From Chryseobacterium aureum (GTDB taxonomy: Bacteria > Bacteroidota > Bacteroidia > Flavobacteriales > Weeksellaceae): DNA of 64,000 nt. The DNA lies in contig NZ_CP034661.1 of assembly GCF_003971235.1 (NCBI RefSeq), positions 3,596,001-3,660,000 on the forward strand, written 5' to 3'. Shown piece after piece: positions 9,335 to 17,172 of the stretch; positions within the stretch are counted from its first letter, which is position 1, and each line of letters opens with the position of its first letter. Position numbers and translations under genes: made by a program. The notes beneath the pieces are model-generated. The model had not been told where the DNA came from, made no database searches, and worked only from the letters and a program-made list of their open reading frames with translations.

Positions 9335-9832
9335 ATGAGTACAGAAAAAAAAGAAATATTCGAGAGAGTAGAGAGCATGCTGAAGACCCAGGGATTTACG
9401 ATCGCAGCAAAAGATGATACAAGACCGTGGGGAGGTTTCTTTGTGATTGATGAAACACAGGCACAGGATTTTGCCAACCAGTATTTCGATGGGATAGATG
9501 TAGATAACCTTAGAATAGGAGGAAAGCTAAGCCCGAAAATTCTTATCGTGGCTCCGGAAGCAAGATTAAGCTGGCAGTACCACCACAGAAGAGCCGAAAT
9601 CTGGCAGGTAGTGGAAGGAACCGTAGGAATCAAAAGAAGCAATACGGATGAAGAAGGAGAATTGGGAGAATACGGACCAAAAGATCAGGTAAAACTTCAG
9701 CAGGGTGAAAGACACAGATTAATAGGTCTTGCCGGCTGGGGAATTGTAGCCGAAATCTGGCAGCATACCGATGCCTCCAATCCTTCGGATGAAGATGATA
9801 TAATGAGAGTTCAGGATGATTTTGGGAGATAA
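9335..9832 (+). CDS. Cupin protein resembling the type II phosphomannose isomerase domain
   Basis: A 165-aa single-domain cupin. The metal-binding signature is SWQYHHRRAEIWQVVEGT (residues about 88-105), then GERHRL and VAEIWQH in the second cupin motif; this layout matches the C-terminal domain of bifunctional mannose-1-phosphate guanylyltransferase/mannose-6-phosphate isomerase enzymes. It lies 24 bp after the GH92 gene. In this mannan-related locus a role converting mannose-6-phosphate to fructose-6-phosphate is attractive, completing entry of mannose into glycolysis. Related proteins are sometimes labelled phosphoheptose isomerase, which has a different fold (SIS), so I do not use that name. 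The stop codon directly abuts a 40-bp palindrome. Confidence 0.78.
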   Translation: MSTEKKEIFERVESMLKTQGFTIAAKDDTRPWGGFFVIDETQAQDFANQYFDGIDVDNLRIGGKLSPKILIVAPEARLSWQYHHRRAEIWQVVEGTVGIKRSNTDEEGELGEYGPKDQVKLQQGERHRLIGLAGWGIVAEIWQHTDASNPSDEDDIMRVQDDFGR

Positions 9833-9872
9833 ATACAAGAAGCGGTTTCAATATTGAAACCGCTTCTTGTAT
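9833..9872. repeat. Perfect 40-bp palindrome directly after the cupin stop codon
   Basis: Two 20-base perfect inverted arms with no loop and centre AATATT. It begins at the base after the stop codon of the cupin gene. It lacks a clear T run, so it may act as an RNA 3'-end stabiliser or transcription brake rather than a standard terminator. A second, conventional terminator lies at 9977. Confidence 0.8.
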
Positions 9873-9879
9873 TGGTAAG

Positions 9880-10089
9880 GAAGCTTGAGGCTGGAAGAGG
9901 GAAGTTTCCGGAGGGTATCAGAAGTTTTTATGCTCCTTCGTTATTTCTGGATCTATAAGCTGGCAGCAAAAAAATAAACCTTACAGGTCTCAAAGACCTG
10001 TAAGGTTTTGTTTATTTACAATTTTATACCAGAGGTTTATTATACTCCGGCCAACAGCACTTCCAGCTTCATTCCTCAAGCTTCCCGCC
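9880..10089. repeat. Intergenic region with inverted GGAAGCTTGAGG-type degenerate repeats
   Basis: Between the convergent genes, a GA-rich segment (9880-9910, GGAAGCTTGAGGCTGGAAG) and a CT-rich segment (10060-10088, whose complement contains GGGAAGCTTGAGGAATGAAG) form a loose inverted pair around the terminator. Similar CT-rich segments occur at about 17140-17172 and 41083-41117, suggesting a dispersed intergenic repeat family. Confidence 0.5.
9977..10012. terminator. Bidirectional terminator between the mannan locus and the TonB receptor
   Basis: 14-bp perfect stem AACCTTACAGGTCT / AGACCTGTAAGGTT with a CAA loop, with T-rich sequence on the right and A-rich on the left, so it can end transcription of the plus-strand cupin gene and of the converging minus-strand receptor gene. 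Confidence 0.85.
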
Positions 10090-12792
10090 TTAAAACGTCA
10101 CATCCAGTCCCACATAGAAGTTCGCCTTCATAATCGGTGCATACACCATTCCTCCGTCAAAATAATTTCCGAAAGGATTTTTAAAATCTACAATCGCGTT
10201 TTTCTGATAATAAGAAGTCAGGTTTTCGCCACCTGCGTACGCTCTGATCTTTTTATTGAAGTTTCTTGAAATCTGAGCATTTAACACTGCGTAAGATTCA
10301 GAGTAAGTGGGTAACTGGAACTCGGCCGGATTCGTTGACGTATCAGGAAGTCTCTGTTTTCCAACCCAGTTTAAAGTGGTATCAAAACTCCAGAATCCTC
10401 CATTATTATTTTTATTGGTAGAATAGGCTAAGTTGACAAATCCTCTGTGCTTCGCCATAAACGGAACTTCTCTTCTTCCTCCTATGTAATCAGCCTGCAC
10501 ATCATAATATTTATAAGCAAGTCTTACTTCAAGATTTTTTACAGGCATAAAATCCCATTGGGTCTGGAATGAATTCGCAAAAGATTTTCCATCCAGATTA
10601 TAGAAAGTCAGCTGTTGTGGAGATTGATCTAAATCTACCAATACCTGATCCTGGAAGTCTGTTCTGAAAAAGTCTGCAACAATGCTGGATTTTCTTCCGA
10701 ACAACTTAAATTCCTGTTGTAAACTCGCTCCATAATTCCATGCAATTTCAGGTCTTAATCCATAAATATTTCCTCCGTTAGGTAAAATAGTAATCGCTCT
10801 GTTAGAAGCAAAATACTGCTGGCTTTCCGCAAAAACATTTGCTGTTCTGAATCCTCTACCCGCAGAAAGTCTCAAAATAGTATGAGGCGTGAAATCATAC
10901 TTGAAATTAAGTCTTGGCGTAAACTGAGTACCTGCCAGATTATGAAAATCTACTCTGGAACCTGCTACTAAAGTGTATTTTAAACCGGTTAAAGTATATT
11001 CAGCAAAAATTCCCGGTACAATTTCATTTCTTCTCATATCATCCAGTAAATACGTTTCTTTATAACCGTCATATAAGAAACTTGCTCCGGCCTTATACTT
11101 GTGGTTGGTATTTCCGATGATGCTTTCAAAAATTAAGTTTGAATAATATGTATGCTGCTGTCCTGCATAATTTCTTAAACCAAAGAAGCTATCCTGCTGA
11201 TGATACACATATTGGTTCATCCAGCCGATACTCTGGTAAGGTTTTCCTTTAAAAACATAACCGGTTTTATTCCATACCTGAAATCTGGAAATATCGATTC
11301 CCACACCGTAAAAAGGCTGTTTATCCTGACCCAGTTTTTTATCAAAACCAATCTGTCCTGCCGTTCTCTCATCTCTGATATAGTTAATCCCGAAATGAGA
11401 CCCGAATCCTGATTTTTCAAGATCATTATAATTCAGCAGGTATGCCGCATTGATCTGGGAACCTTTCGGTCTGTCCAAAAAACCGTCATCATTCATATCC
11501 GTGTTTCCGAATGTTCCGTTTCCGTGAAGAAGAAAAGTCTGAGACCATTTGTCGTTGATAGGAGAAACATGGGTGACATTCACTTCCGCTCTTCCATTGA
11601 AGTCAGAGAAAAGGTTTAATGATGTTTCAGGAGCCTTTGCGTTCTTCAGAAGTTCAGTATTGATCTGTCCTGTGATACTTTCATATCCGTTCGTCACAGT
11701 GCTTCCTCCTTTGGTAAGCTGAATACTTTCAATCCATCTTCCCGGAATAAAATTTAAGCCGTATGCAGAAGCTAATCCCCGGATTTCTGGCAGCTGTTCC
11801 TTTGTTAAGCTTGTGTATTTCTGATCCAGACCAAGCATTTTCAGCTGTTTTGTTCCCGTAACCGCATTGCTGAACGATACATCTACTGTTGCATTGGTTT
11901 CGAAACTTTCGGAAAGATTACAGCAGGCTGCCTTCAACAGCTCTTTTTTATCAATATTGAAAACAAGTCCGGCTTCTTTCTTACTTAAAGCAGTCGCTGC
12001 CTTAGAACCTGTTACCACAACACCATCAATACTTTTTTCATGCTGGGAATGATCTTCTTGCGCTGCCGGATCTCCTGAATTATTATGGTTTTCGTGCTTT
12101 ACTTCTTCTTCGTAATGCATTTTTGGATTCGGTTCACCAAACGTAAAATCCCTGTCATACAGACAACATCCCGGAAGTCCGTTATAGACGGCATCTGAAG
12201 CTTTGTATTTTTCATTATCATGACCAGCATCAGCAATTGCTTTTAAAATCTTATCTGATGAGGTTTTTGAAGGATCAAAATCTAAAGTAACCGTTTGTTT
12301 TTCTGCATTCCATTCTGCAGTGCTGGCTCCGGCATCTTTTGAAGCTTTTTCAATTCTGGCTTTACAAGAAGCGCAGTTTCCTCTTACGTAGAATTCATTT
12401 TCTTTTTTAGCAGGAGTAGTATTTACATGATGCTCATGATGCGTTTCTGCCTGGGAAGGCTGTAAATTTCTTTCGTAATGACAACATCCCGGAAGCCCTT
12501 CGTACGTTGTGTCAGGTGCTTTGAATTTTTCATTGTCATGGCCTGCTTCTGCTACCTTTTTCAGAATATCATCAGAAGATACCTTATCTGTTTCTAACGT
12601 TAATGTCTGAAGATCAATGGAGTAAACCGCTGTTTTTGCGCCCGCTTTTTTAGCCGCACTTTCAATTCTTGTTTTACACATTTCACAGTTCCCTTTTACT
12701 TTGAACTGATTTTTTGAAAGGGTTTGAGCAGATATAAATTGAGTAAACAGGAATAATACACCAAGTATATACCTGGAAATAGATAATTTCAT
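10090..12792 (-). CDS. TonB-dependent receptor with two N-terminal heavy-metal-associated (HMA-like) domains
   Basis: Outer-membrane receptor of 900 aa with an unusual N-terminus. Signal peptide 1-22. Two HMA-like repeats follow, each with a CxxC metal site: GNCEMC (C36, C39) and GNCASC (C140, C143). Each ends in an LPGCC motif (C103/C104 and C209/C210), and His-rich linkers (HHEHH about 119-122; HENHNN and HSQHEK about 233-253) separate the parts. The plug region contains VVVTGSKAATALS, a further Cys pair (C290/C291) and ESITGQINTELLK; beta-barrel repeats fill the rest. The two HMA units look like a duplication. The gene lies downstream of a Cys-rich protein, a repeat lipoprotein and a two-component system on the same strand. 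Import or sensing of copper or another soft metal is inferred; the metal cannot be named from sequence. Confidence 0.88.
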   Translation of the reverse strand: MKLSISRYILGVLFLFTQFISAQTLSKNQFKVKGNCEMCKTRIESAAKKAGAKTAVYSIDLQTLTLETDKVSSDDILKKVAEAGHDNEKFKAPDTTYEGLPGCCHYERNLQPSQAETHHEHHVNTTPAKKENEFYVRGNCASCKARIEKASKDAGASTAEWNAEKQTVTLDFDPSKTSSDKILKAIADAGHDNEKYKASDAVYNGLPGCCLYDRDFTFGEPNPKMHYEEEVKHENHNNSGDPAAQEDHSQHEKSIDGVVVTGSKAATALSKKEAGLVFNIDKKELLKAACCNLSESFETNATVDVSFSNAVTGTKQLKMLGLDQKYTSLTKEQLPEIRGLASAYGLNFIPGRWIESIQLTKGGSTVTNGYESITGQINTELLKNAKAPETSLNLFSDFNGRAEVNVTHVSPINDKWSQTFLLHGNGTFGNTDMNDDGFLDRPKGSQINAAYLLNYNDLEKSGFGSHFGINYIRDERTAGQIGFDKKLGQDKQPFYGVGIDISRFQVWNKTGYVFKGKPYQSIGWMNQYVYHQQDSFFGLRNYAGQQHTYYSNLIFESIIGNTNHKYKAGASFLYDGYKETYLLDDMRRNEIVPGIFAEYTLTGLKYTLVAGSRVDFHNLAGTQFTPRLNFKYDFTPHTILRLSAGRGFRTANVFAESQQYFASNRAITILPNGGNIYGLRPEIAWNYGASLQQEFKLFGRKSSIVADFFRTDFQDQVLVDLDQSPQQLTFYNLDGKSFANSFQTQWDFMPVKNLEVRLAYKYYDVQADYIGGRREVPFMAKHRGFVNLAYSTNKNNNGGFWSFDTTLNWVGKQRLPDTSTNPAEFQLPTYSESYAVLNAQISRNFNKKIRAYAGGENLTSYYQKNAIVDFKNPFGNYFDGGMVYAPIMKANFYVGLDVTF

Positions 12793-12860
12793 TTTGTTTA
12801 AAGTTTTAATTAATTAAAAAACAGTCCATTATATAGTATAATGAACACATCGCATTTTAA

Positions 12861-13220
12861 TTAACAGATCTTGGGCGGCTGCCAGATTTCCTTTAAACGG
12901 TCTGAAAGATAAGGATCTGAATATTGAAACTGGAGATTCTTATTCGCTTTGTAAGACAGTTCCAAACGCAGATTTTTTGAGAAAGGGGTTTCAATAAAAG
13001 TATAGCAGGCCACACATGATGAACAGCAGTCATCATTACATGATTTTTTGTTATCATGCTGGCTGTCTTTTTTTGAAGAATGATTTTTGCAGCAGTCCAT
13101 TTTCTTGGAAGATTCTGCTTTACAGCATGTTTCCTGCATCCCCTGTACATAGAATTTATCCTTGGGAATCATAAAGACGCCCAGGCAAAATACTAGTGCA
13201 AGTAAGTGAAACAGCTTCAT
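12861..13220 (-). CDS. Small exported Cys/His-rich protein (HYC_CC_PP-like)
   Basis: About 119 aa starting at MKLFHLLALVFCLGVFM, a signal-peptide or membrane-anchor sequence; an upstream in-frame start is less likely because it would precede this segment by 13 residues. The mature part is packed with Cys, His and Lys: QETCCK, MDCCKNH and DDCCSSCVACYTF, and it ends EIWQPPKIC. This pattern resembles the small Bacteroidota family called HYC_CC_PP, whose function I do not know. It lies 68 bp upstream of the HMA-containing TonB receptor and 19 bp downstream of the repeat lipoprotein, which supports a shared job in metal binding. Metal binding is inferred from residue content and context only. Confidence 0.7.
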   Translation of the reverse strand: MKLFHLLALVFCLGVFMIPKDKFYVQGMQETCCKAESSKKMDCCKNHSSKKDSQHDNKKSCNDDCCSSCVACYTFIETPFSKNLRLELSYKANKNLQFQYSDPYLSDRLKEIWQPPKIC

Positions 13221-13239
13221 GTATGCAAAAATAAGAAAT

Positions 13240-13881
13240 TTATGGCAAAGGATCACCAACTTTCAGAGAACAACTGTGCCATGGTTCACCGTGAGCCGGG
13301 TTCAGCTTTGGTTTTTCTCCCATTGCCAGATTCTGAGCAGCGGGTGCCGGAGCCGGAGGCGTCTGTACTGCATTTTGAACCGGTTGTGGTGCTGGTGCCG
13401 GTTTGCTGTTTAATGGCTGTCCCACCGGAATATCACATCGGTGTCCGGGCTGTCCGTGAGGCGGATTCATCCCTGGAGCCGTTTTTGCCTGTTTTCCGCT
13501 GTTATCAAGGGTAATTTTCCCTGGTGATACGGCATTGGGATCGATCTGAACGATATTGTTTCCGTTTGTATTTATATTCTGAGAAGCAGGAGCTGCTGCC
13601 GGAGCGCTATTCAAAGGCTGTCCTACTGGAATATCACATCGGTGTCCTGGCTGTCCGTGTGGAGGATTCATTCCCGGAGCGGCAGCCATAGGAGCAGGAT
13701 TGGGGCTGGACTGGATGCCTGCCTGATCCATCAATGCTGTTTTTGAGGTCGTATTAAGAGCTACGTTGGGTTGTCCTGCGTTAGCTTCATCTTTTAAGTA
13801 AGTAGCTCTTTCATCCTTTTTACAGGATGCAGCTAATAGTGATACGGCGATCAAACCTATAAATGTATTCTTCATATCCAT
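13240..13881 (-). CDS. Lipoprotein with three PPHGQPGHRCDIPVG-type repeats
   Basis: Predicted lipoprotein: hydrophobic N-terminus ending in the lipobox LAASC with Cys20. The start may instead be the Met two codons in. The rest is Ala/Pro-rich linker carrying three copies of a short motif: MNPPHGQPGHRCDIPVGQPL at about 71-90, a near-identical copy at about 138-157, and a degenerate third copy at the C-terminus (LNPAHGEPWHSC, about 193-204). Each copy holds two His and one Cys, a possible metal-binding set. I know the motif only as a recurring tail in Bacteroidota proteins of unknown role. Gene order places it between the response regulator and the Cys-rich protein/HMA receptor, all on the minus strand. 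Confidence 0.75.
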   Translation of the reverse strand: MDMKNTFIGLIAVSLLAASCKKDERATYLKDEANAGQPNVALNTTSKTALMDQAGIQSSPNPAPMAAAPGMNPPHGQPGHRCDIPVGQPLNSAPAAAPASQNINTNGNNIVQIDPNAVSPGKITLDNSGKQAKTAPGMNPPHGQPGHRCDIPVGQPLNSKPAPAPQPVQNAVQTPPAPAPAAQNLAMGEKPKLNPAHGEPWHSCSLKVGDPLP

Positions 13882-13953
13882 GGGTATGAAACAAAATTAG
13901 CAAAACATTTTTAATTGTTTTGCTAATTTTATATTTATAATTTGATTTTTGGA

Positions 13954-14640
13954 TTAATTTTTCACCAAAAGTCTGAATCCTTCTCCGTGTACGTTGATAA
14001 TTTCCAATCCTTCGTCGTCTTTTAATAATTTACGAAGCTTGGCGATATAAACGTCCATACTTCTTGCGGTAAAGTAATTTTCTTTCTTCCAGATCTTTCT
14101 CAAAGCAAGATCTCTCGGCATGAAATCGTTTCTGTGGATGCAAAGAAGTTTTAATAATTCATTTTCTTTTGGAGACAGTTTGTATTCTTTATCTCCTACT
14201 TTCAGCTGTCGCAGCATAGAATCAAAGAAAATATTGCTGATTTTGAACTGCTCCTGCTCTTCATTTTCCAGGGTAGAACTTCTCTGAAGAATGGCTTTGA
14301 TCTTGTATAAAAGAAGCTCAGTATCAAAAGGCTTTGTGATGTAATCATCAGCCCCCAGCTGATATCCTTTCAAAATATCTTCTCTCATATTTCTTGCTGT
14401 AAGGAATATGATGGGTGTATTTTTATCAATCTTTTTTACGTCTTCTGCTAATGAAAATCCGTCTTTCTTAGGCATCATTACGTCAAATATGCAGATATCG
14501 AATTCATTTTCTGTAAATTCTTTAAGTCCCTGCTCTCCGTCAGTAGCAAGAGTTACTTCAAAATTATTGATCGTCAAATAATCTTTAAGCACCGCCCCGA
14601 AACTCTGATCGTCCTCTACTAATAATATTCTGTTGCTCAT
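13954..14640 (-). CDS. Two-component response regulator, OmpR/PhoB family
   Basis: 228 aa. The receiver domain (1-120) has the acidic pair at E9/D10/D11, phosphoacceptor D53 in CIFDVMMP, and the conserved FLTARN and DDYITKPFD segments. The winged-helix DNA-binding domain (about 130-228) carries YKLSPKENELLKLL and ends with DVYIAKLRKLLKDDEGLEIINVHGEGFRL split over the recognition helix and wing. Its partner kinase lies directly upstream, 158 bp away. It resembles the RprY regulators of Bacteroidota. Targets are unknown, but the metal-related genes follow on the same strand. Confidence 0.93.
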   Translation of the reverse strand: MSNRILLVEDDQSFGAVLKDYLTINNFEVTLATDGEQGLKEFTENEFDICIFDVMMPKKDGFSLAEDVKKIDKNTPIIFLTARNMREDILKGYQLGADDYITKPFDTELLLYKIKAILQRSSTLENEEQEQFKISNIFFDSMLRQLKVGDKEYKLSPKENELLKLLCIHRNDFMPRDLALRKIWKKENYFTARSMDVYIAKLRKLLKDDEGLEIINVHGEGFRLLVKN

Positions 14641-14798
14641 AACTTTTAATAATTAATAATTAACAATTAAGAATGAACTTCCTCACTCTATCTTCTATAT
14701 TTTGATATTGGGTTACACTTTTTATAATTGATGAATGATTATTTATCATTAATGTGAAAATTTTTATCATTCATCGCTTATCATTTATCATTTATTTC
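14641..14798. repeat. Spacer of ATCATTTATC-type repeats between response regulator and kinase genes
   Basis: 158-bp AT-rich spacer between two genes of one operon, containing repeated TTATCATT/ATGAATGAT units, with the densest run at about 14764-14793. Similar units fill other spacers between minus-strand genes at 17512-17552, 17915-17942 and 61108-61203. Confidence 0.6.
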
Positions 14799-16343
14799 CT
14801 AGCCCATTGGCAGCTTTATCGTGAACGTACTTCCTTTTCCTTTGTGAGAGTCTACGATAATCTGTCCTTTGTGCAGTTCTACAATTTTCTTTACGTAGGA
14901 AAGGCCTAATCCCTGTCCTTTTACGTTGTGAATATTTCCGGTTTCTTCCCTGAAGAATTTTTCGAAAATTTTAGTCTTATTCTGGGTGTCCATTCCCATT
15001 CCTTTATCGGAAATTTCGATGACGTACCAGTGCCCTTCATTTCTTGTTTCCACATGGATTTCCGGTGCTTCAGGAGAATATTTATTGGCATTATCCAGTA
15101 AGTTCACCAGCATGTTTGAAATGTGGAATTCGTCGATCTTAAAATTATATTGAGTGGCATTGAACTTCTGCGTAAGGGTTCCGTTTCTTTGCTGAACAAT
15201 CAGATTGAAGGATTCTGTTGTTTTTTTGATCAGTTCTCTTACATTGGTTTCTTTTAAGAAAAGTTCTACTTCATTTCTTTCAAGCTTGGACATGTTCAGC
15301 ACATTTTCTACCTGCTTTTTCATCCTTAGGTTTTCCTGCTTAATCAGCTCCGAATAATATTTTACCTTATCCGGATTGGTCGCAATTTTATCATTGGCCA
15401 AGGAATCCGTTGCAACAGAAATGGTTGCCAGCGGCGTTTTAAACTCATGGGACATGTTGTTGATGAAGTCTGTTTTCACTTCCGCAAGTTTTTTCTGCCT
15501 CATCATGTAATTGATGGAAATAATATAAATTCCAAGGATGGTAAGCAGAGAAAGAAAAGTACCCAAAAGCATCGGCCAGTTGTTCATGGCCAGCGAGTAT
15601 TCTTTTTTAGGGAAAACCAGGGCAAGACTGTACAGGGTATTCTTCTTGTCTGCAAAAAGAGGAAAGCTGTATGTATTACTGTCCTTTTTCTCTTTGTAAG
15701 CTTTATTGGCAATGCTTGTAAGCTTATTATTGCTGTCCAGCACTCCATACCCGAACTTCGCAGTGATACCCCTTATTTTAAGCTCTTTTGCAATAACGGA
15801 ATCCAGCGTTTTCGGATCCACTCTTTTAGTGATAGGAAGATTGTTTCCATACACTTTTACGAATTCTTTCATAGAATAATCTCCCGTTTCAATCTCCTGG
15901 TTGATATCTGTGGTTAGAAGTTCGCGATTGGTAGTATCTCTTTTTATTTTGTAGGCAGCTTCGTCCGTATATAAAGTTGTCAGCTTGATAGAATCTCCTT
16001 TCTGGGAAATCGGAAGCTGAGTGTTTTCAATAATATTTTTGGAATAAATAATCTGTCTCTGAGTACCGGAGTCCTGTACCTGCTGAATCGTTGTTAAAGA
16101 AGGCTGTTTGCTGTTGGCCAGAATGTTTTTTCTGAAATCTTTATAATCCTGATTCAGATATTTATCAGCCTCAATTTCTTCAATACTTTTTGAAGTGCTT
16201 TCCAAAACAGCATACACTTTGTTTGAAAAATCCTGTTCCAGTACGCCATAATAGCCTTTCAACCAATAAAATTGGAGCGTCACGAAGACAATCAGTGAGA
16301 TCGTCATAAACACTGAAATTATTGGGATGAATTTGTTATTCAT
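14799..16343 (-). CDS. Membrane sensor histidine kinase
   Basis: 514 aa. Transmembrane segments lie at about 7-27 and 257-282, with a sensor domain of roughly 230 residues between them in the periplasm. HisKA follows with the phosphoacceptor in NNMSHEFKTPLATIS, then an HATPase_c domain with N box NLLDNANKYSPEAPE, G1 box ISDKGMGMD, F box FEKFFRE and G2 box KGQGLGLSYVKKIV. No HAMP domain is obvious. Overall it resembles RprX-type kinases of Bacteroidota and pairs with the response regulator downstream. The periplasmic domain offers no recognisable ligand motif. Sensing of envelope or metal stress would fit the neighbours but is a guess. Confidence 0.92.
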   Translation of the reverse strand: MNNKFIPIISVFMTISLIVFVTLQFYWLKGYYGVLEQDFSNKVYAVLESTSKSIEEIEADKYLNQDYKDFRKNILANSKQPSLTTIQQVQDSGTQRQIIYSKNIIENTQLPISQKGDSIKLTTLYTDEAAYKIKRDTTNRELLTTDINQEIETGDYSMKEFVKVYGNNLPITKRVDPKTLDSVIAKELKIRGITAKFGYGVLDSNNKLTSIANKAYKEKKDSNTYSFPLFADKKNTLYSLALVFPKKEYSLAMNNWPMLLGTFLSLLTILGIYIISINYMMRQKKLAEVKTDFINNMSHEFKTPLATISVATDSLANDKIATNPDKVKYYSELIKQENLRMKKQVENVLNMSKLERNEVELFLKETNVRELIKKTTESFNLIVQQRNGTLTQKFNATQYNFKIDEFHISNMLVNLLDNANKYSPEAPEIHVETRNEGHWYVIEISDKGMGMDTQNKTKIFEKFFREETGNIHNVKGQGLGLSYVKKIVELHKGQIIVDSHKGKGSTFTIKLPMG

Positions 16344-16546
16344 TACTTAAAATATATATGTTTTGGAAAAATGAATGTTAAAATTAATTGTTTTAAGACT
16401 ACATAAACAAAAAACGAGCCAAAAAATTGTTTTTTTTCTCTTAAAAGAGTGTTTTTTAACAATTATTTATGAATTATACTTTGTTTACTCTATGAAAATT
16501 CCCTTTGAATGAAATAAAGTACTAACTTTATTAAAAATAATTATTT

Positions 16547-17032
16547 ATGGAATCAAACTTCATTTTCAACAAAGATTTTGACGCAGCCAGTACGTATGTC
16601 ATGAAAATATATAAAGCTGACGTTTCAACCGTGTGGAATTATTTTGCCCAATCCGAATTACTGGATCTGTGGTGGGCGCCCAAGCCCTGGAAATGTGAAA
16701 CGGTAAGTCAGGATTTCGAAAAAGGAGGGTTTTGGTTCTATGCAATGGTGGGTCCCAATGGAGAAAGAGGGTATTCAAAGTTTGAGTACGGAGAAATTAC
16801 GGAACACAGAAGCCTGGATTGGCTGAGTGCTTTTTCTGATGAAAACGGAAATATCAATGAAGACTTTCCAAGGTCAAAATGGCTGATTGGCTTTACAGGA
16901 GTAGAAGAAGGTACCAAACTGACCATTAATATTCATTATCACTCTCAGGAAATGATGAAGAAAATTATGGAAATGGGGTTTGAAGGAGGTTTTACGATGG
17001 GGCTAAATCAGCTGGAAGAATTGATTGGATAA
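16547..17032 (+). CDS. SRPBCC (AHSA1-like) domain protein
   Basis: 161-aa soluble protein of the START/Bet v1-like superfamily, activator of Hsp90 ATPase-like branch. Typical blocks are the N-terminal VWNYFAQSELLDLWWAPKPW, the middle GGFWFYAMVGPNGE and the C-terminal helix with GFEGGFTMGLNQLEELI. These proteins bind small hydrophobic ligands; many have no assigned role. It stands alone, divergent from the kinase gene across a 203-bp AT-rich gap. A long perfect hairpin follows its stop. Function is unassigned. Confidence 0.8.
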   Translation: MESNFIFNKDFDAASTYVMKIYKADVSTVWNYFAQSELLDLWWAPKPWKCETVSQDFEKGGFWFYAMVGPNGERGYSKFEYGEITEHRSLDWLSAFSDENGNINEDFPRSKWLIGFTGVEEGTKLTINIHYHSQEMMKKIMEMGFEGGFTMGLNQLEELIG

Positions 17033-17060
17033 ATGATAAGGAAAATATAATCCGATATTC

Positions 17061-17114
17061 ATAAAATAAATCGTCCGGATCTTTCCCTAGAAAGATCCGG
17101 ACGATTTATTTTAT
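17061..17114. terminator. 25-bp perfect hairpin terminator
   Basis: A perfect 25-bp stem (17061-17085 with 17090-17114) and a CCTA tetraloop, AT-rich at the base and GC-rich in the centre (CGTCCGGATC). It lies after the SRPBCC gene and before a convergent minus-strand gene, so it probably serves both. Confidence 0.85.
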
Positions 17115-17136
17115 GCTGGAGATAGACTCTTAAGTG

Positions 17137-17172
17137 ATTAACTTCCTGCTTCATGCTCCCAGCTTCCATCCT
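17137..17172. repeat. CT-rich degenerate intergenic repeat
   Basis: CTTCCTGCTTCATGCTCCCAGCTTCC-like segment next to the hairpin terminator, overlapping the very end of the neighbouring coding region at its right edge. It resembles the segments at 9880-9910 (reverse orientation), 10060-10088 and 41083-41117. Confidence 0.45.

Noticed and set aside
9335-9832. Naming the cupin as phosphoheptose isomerase
   Set aside because: Phosphoheptose isomerases have an SIS fold; this protein shows cupin motifs close to type II PMI.
13206-13514. Plus-strand ORFs opposite the repeat lipoprotein
   Set aside because: They arise from repetitive GC-rich coding sequence on the minus strand, which has the lipobox and repeats.
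15447-15917. 156-codon ORF opposite the histidine kinase
   Set aside because: Antisense shadow of the kinase sensor and TM2 region, with no family features.
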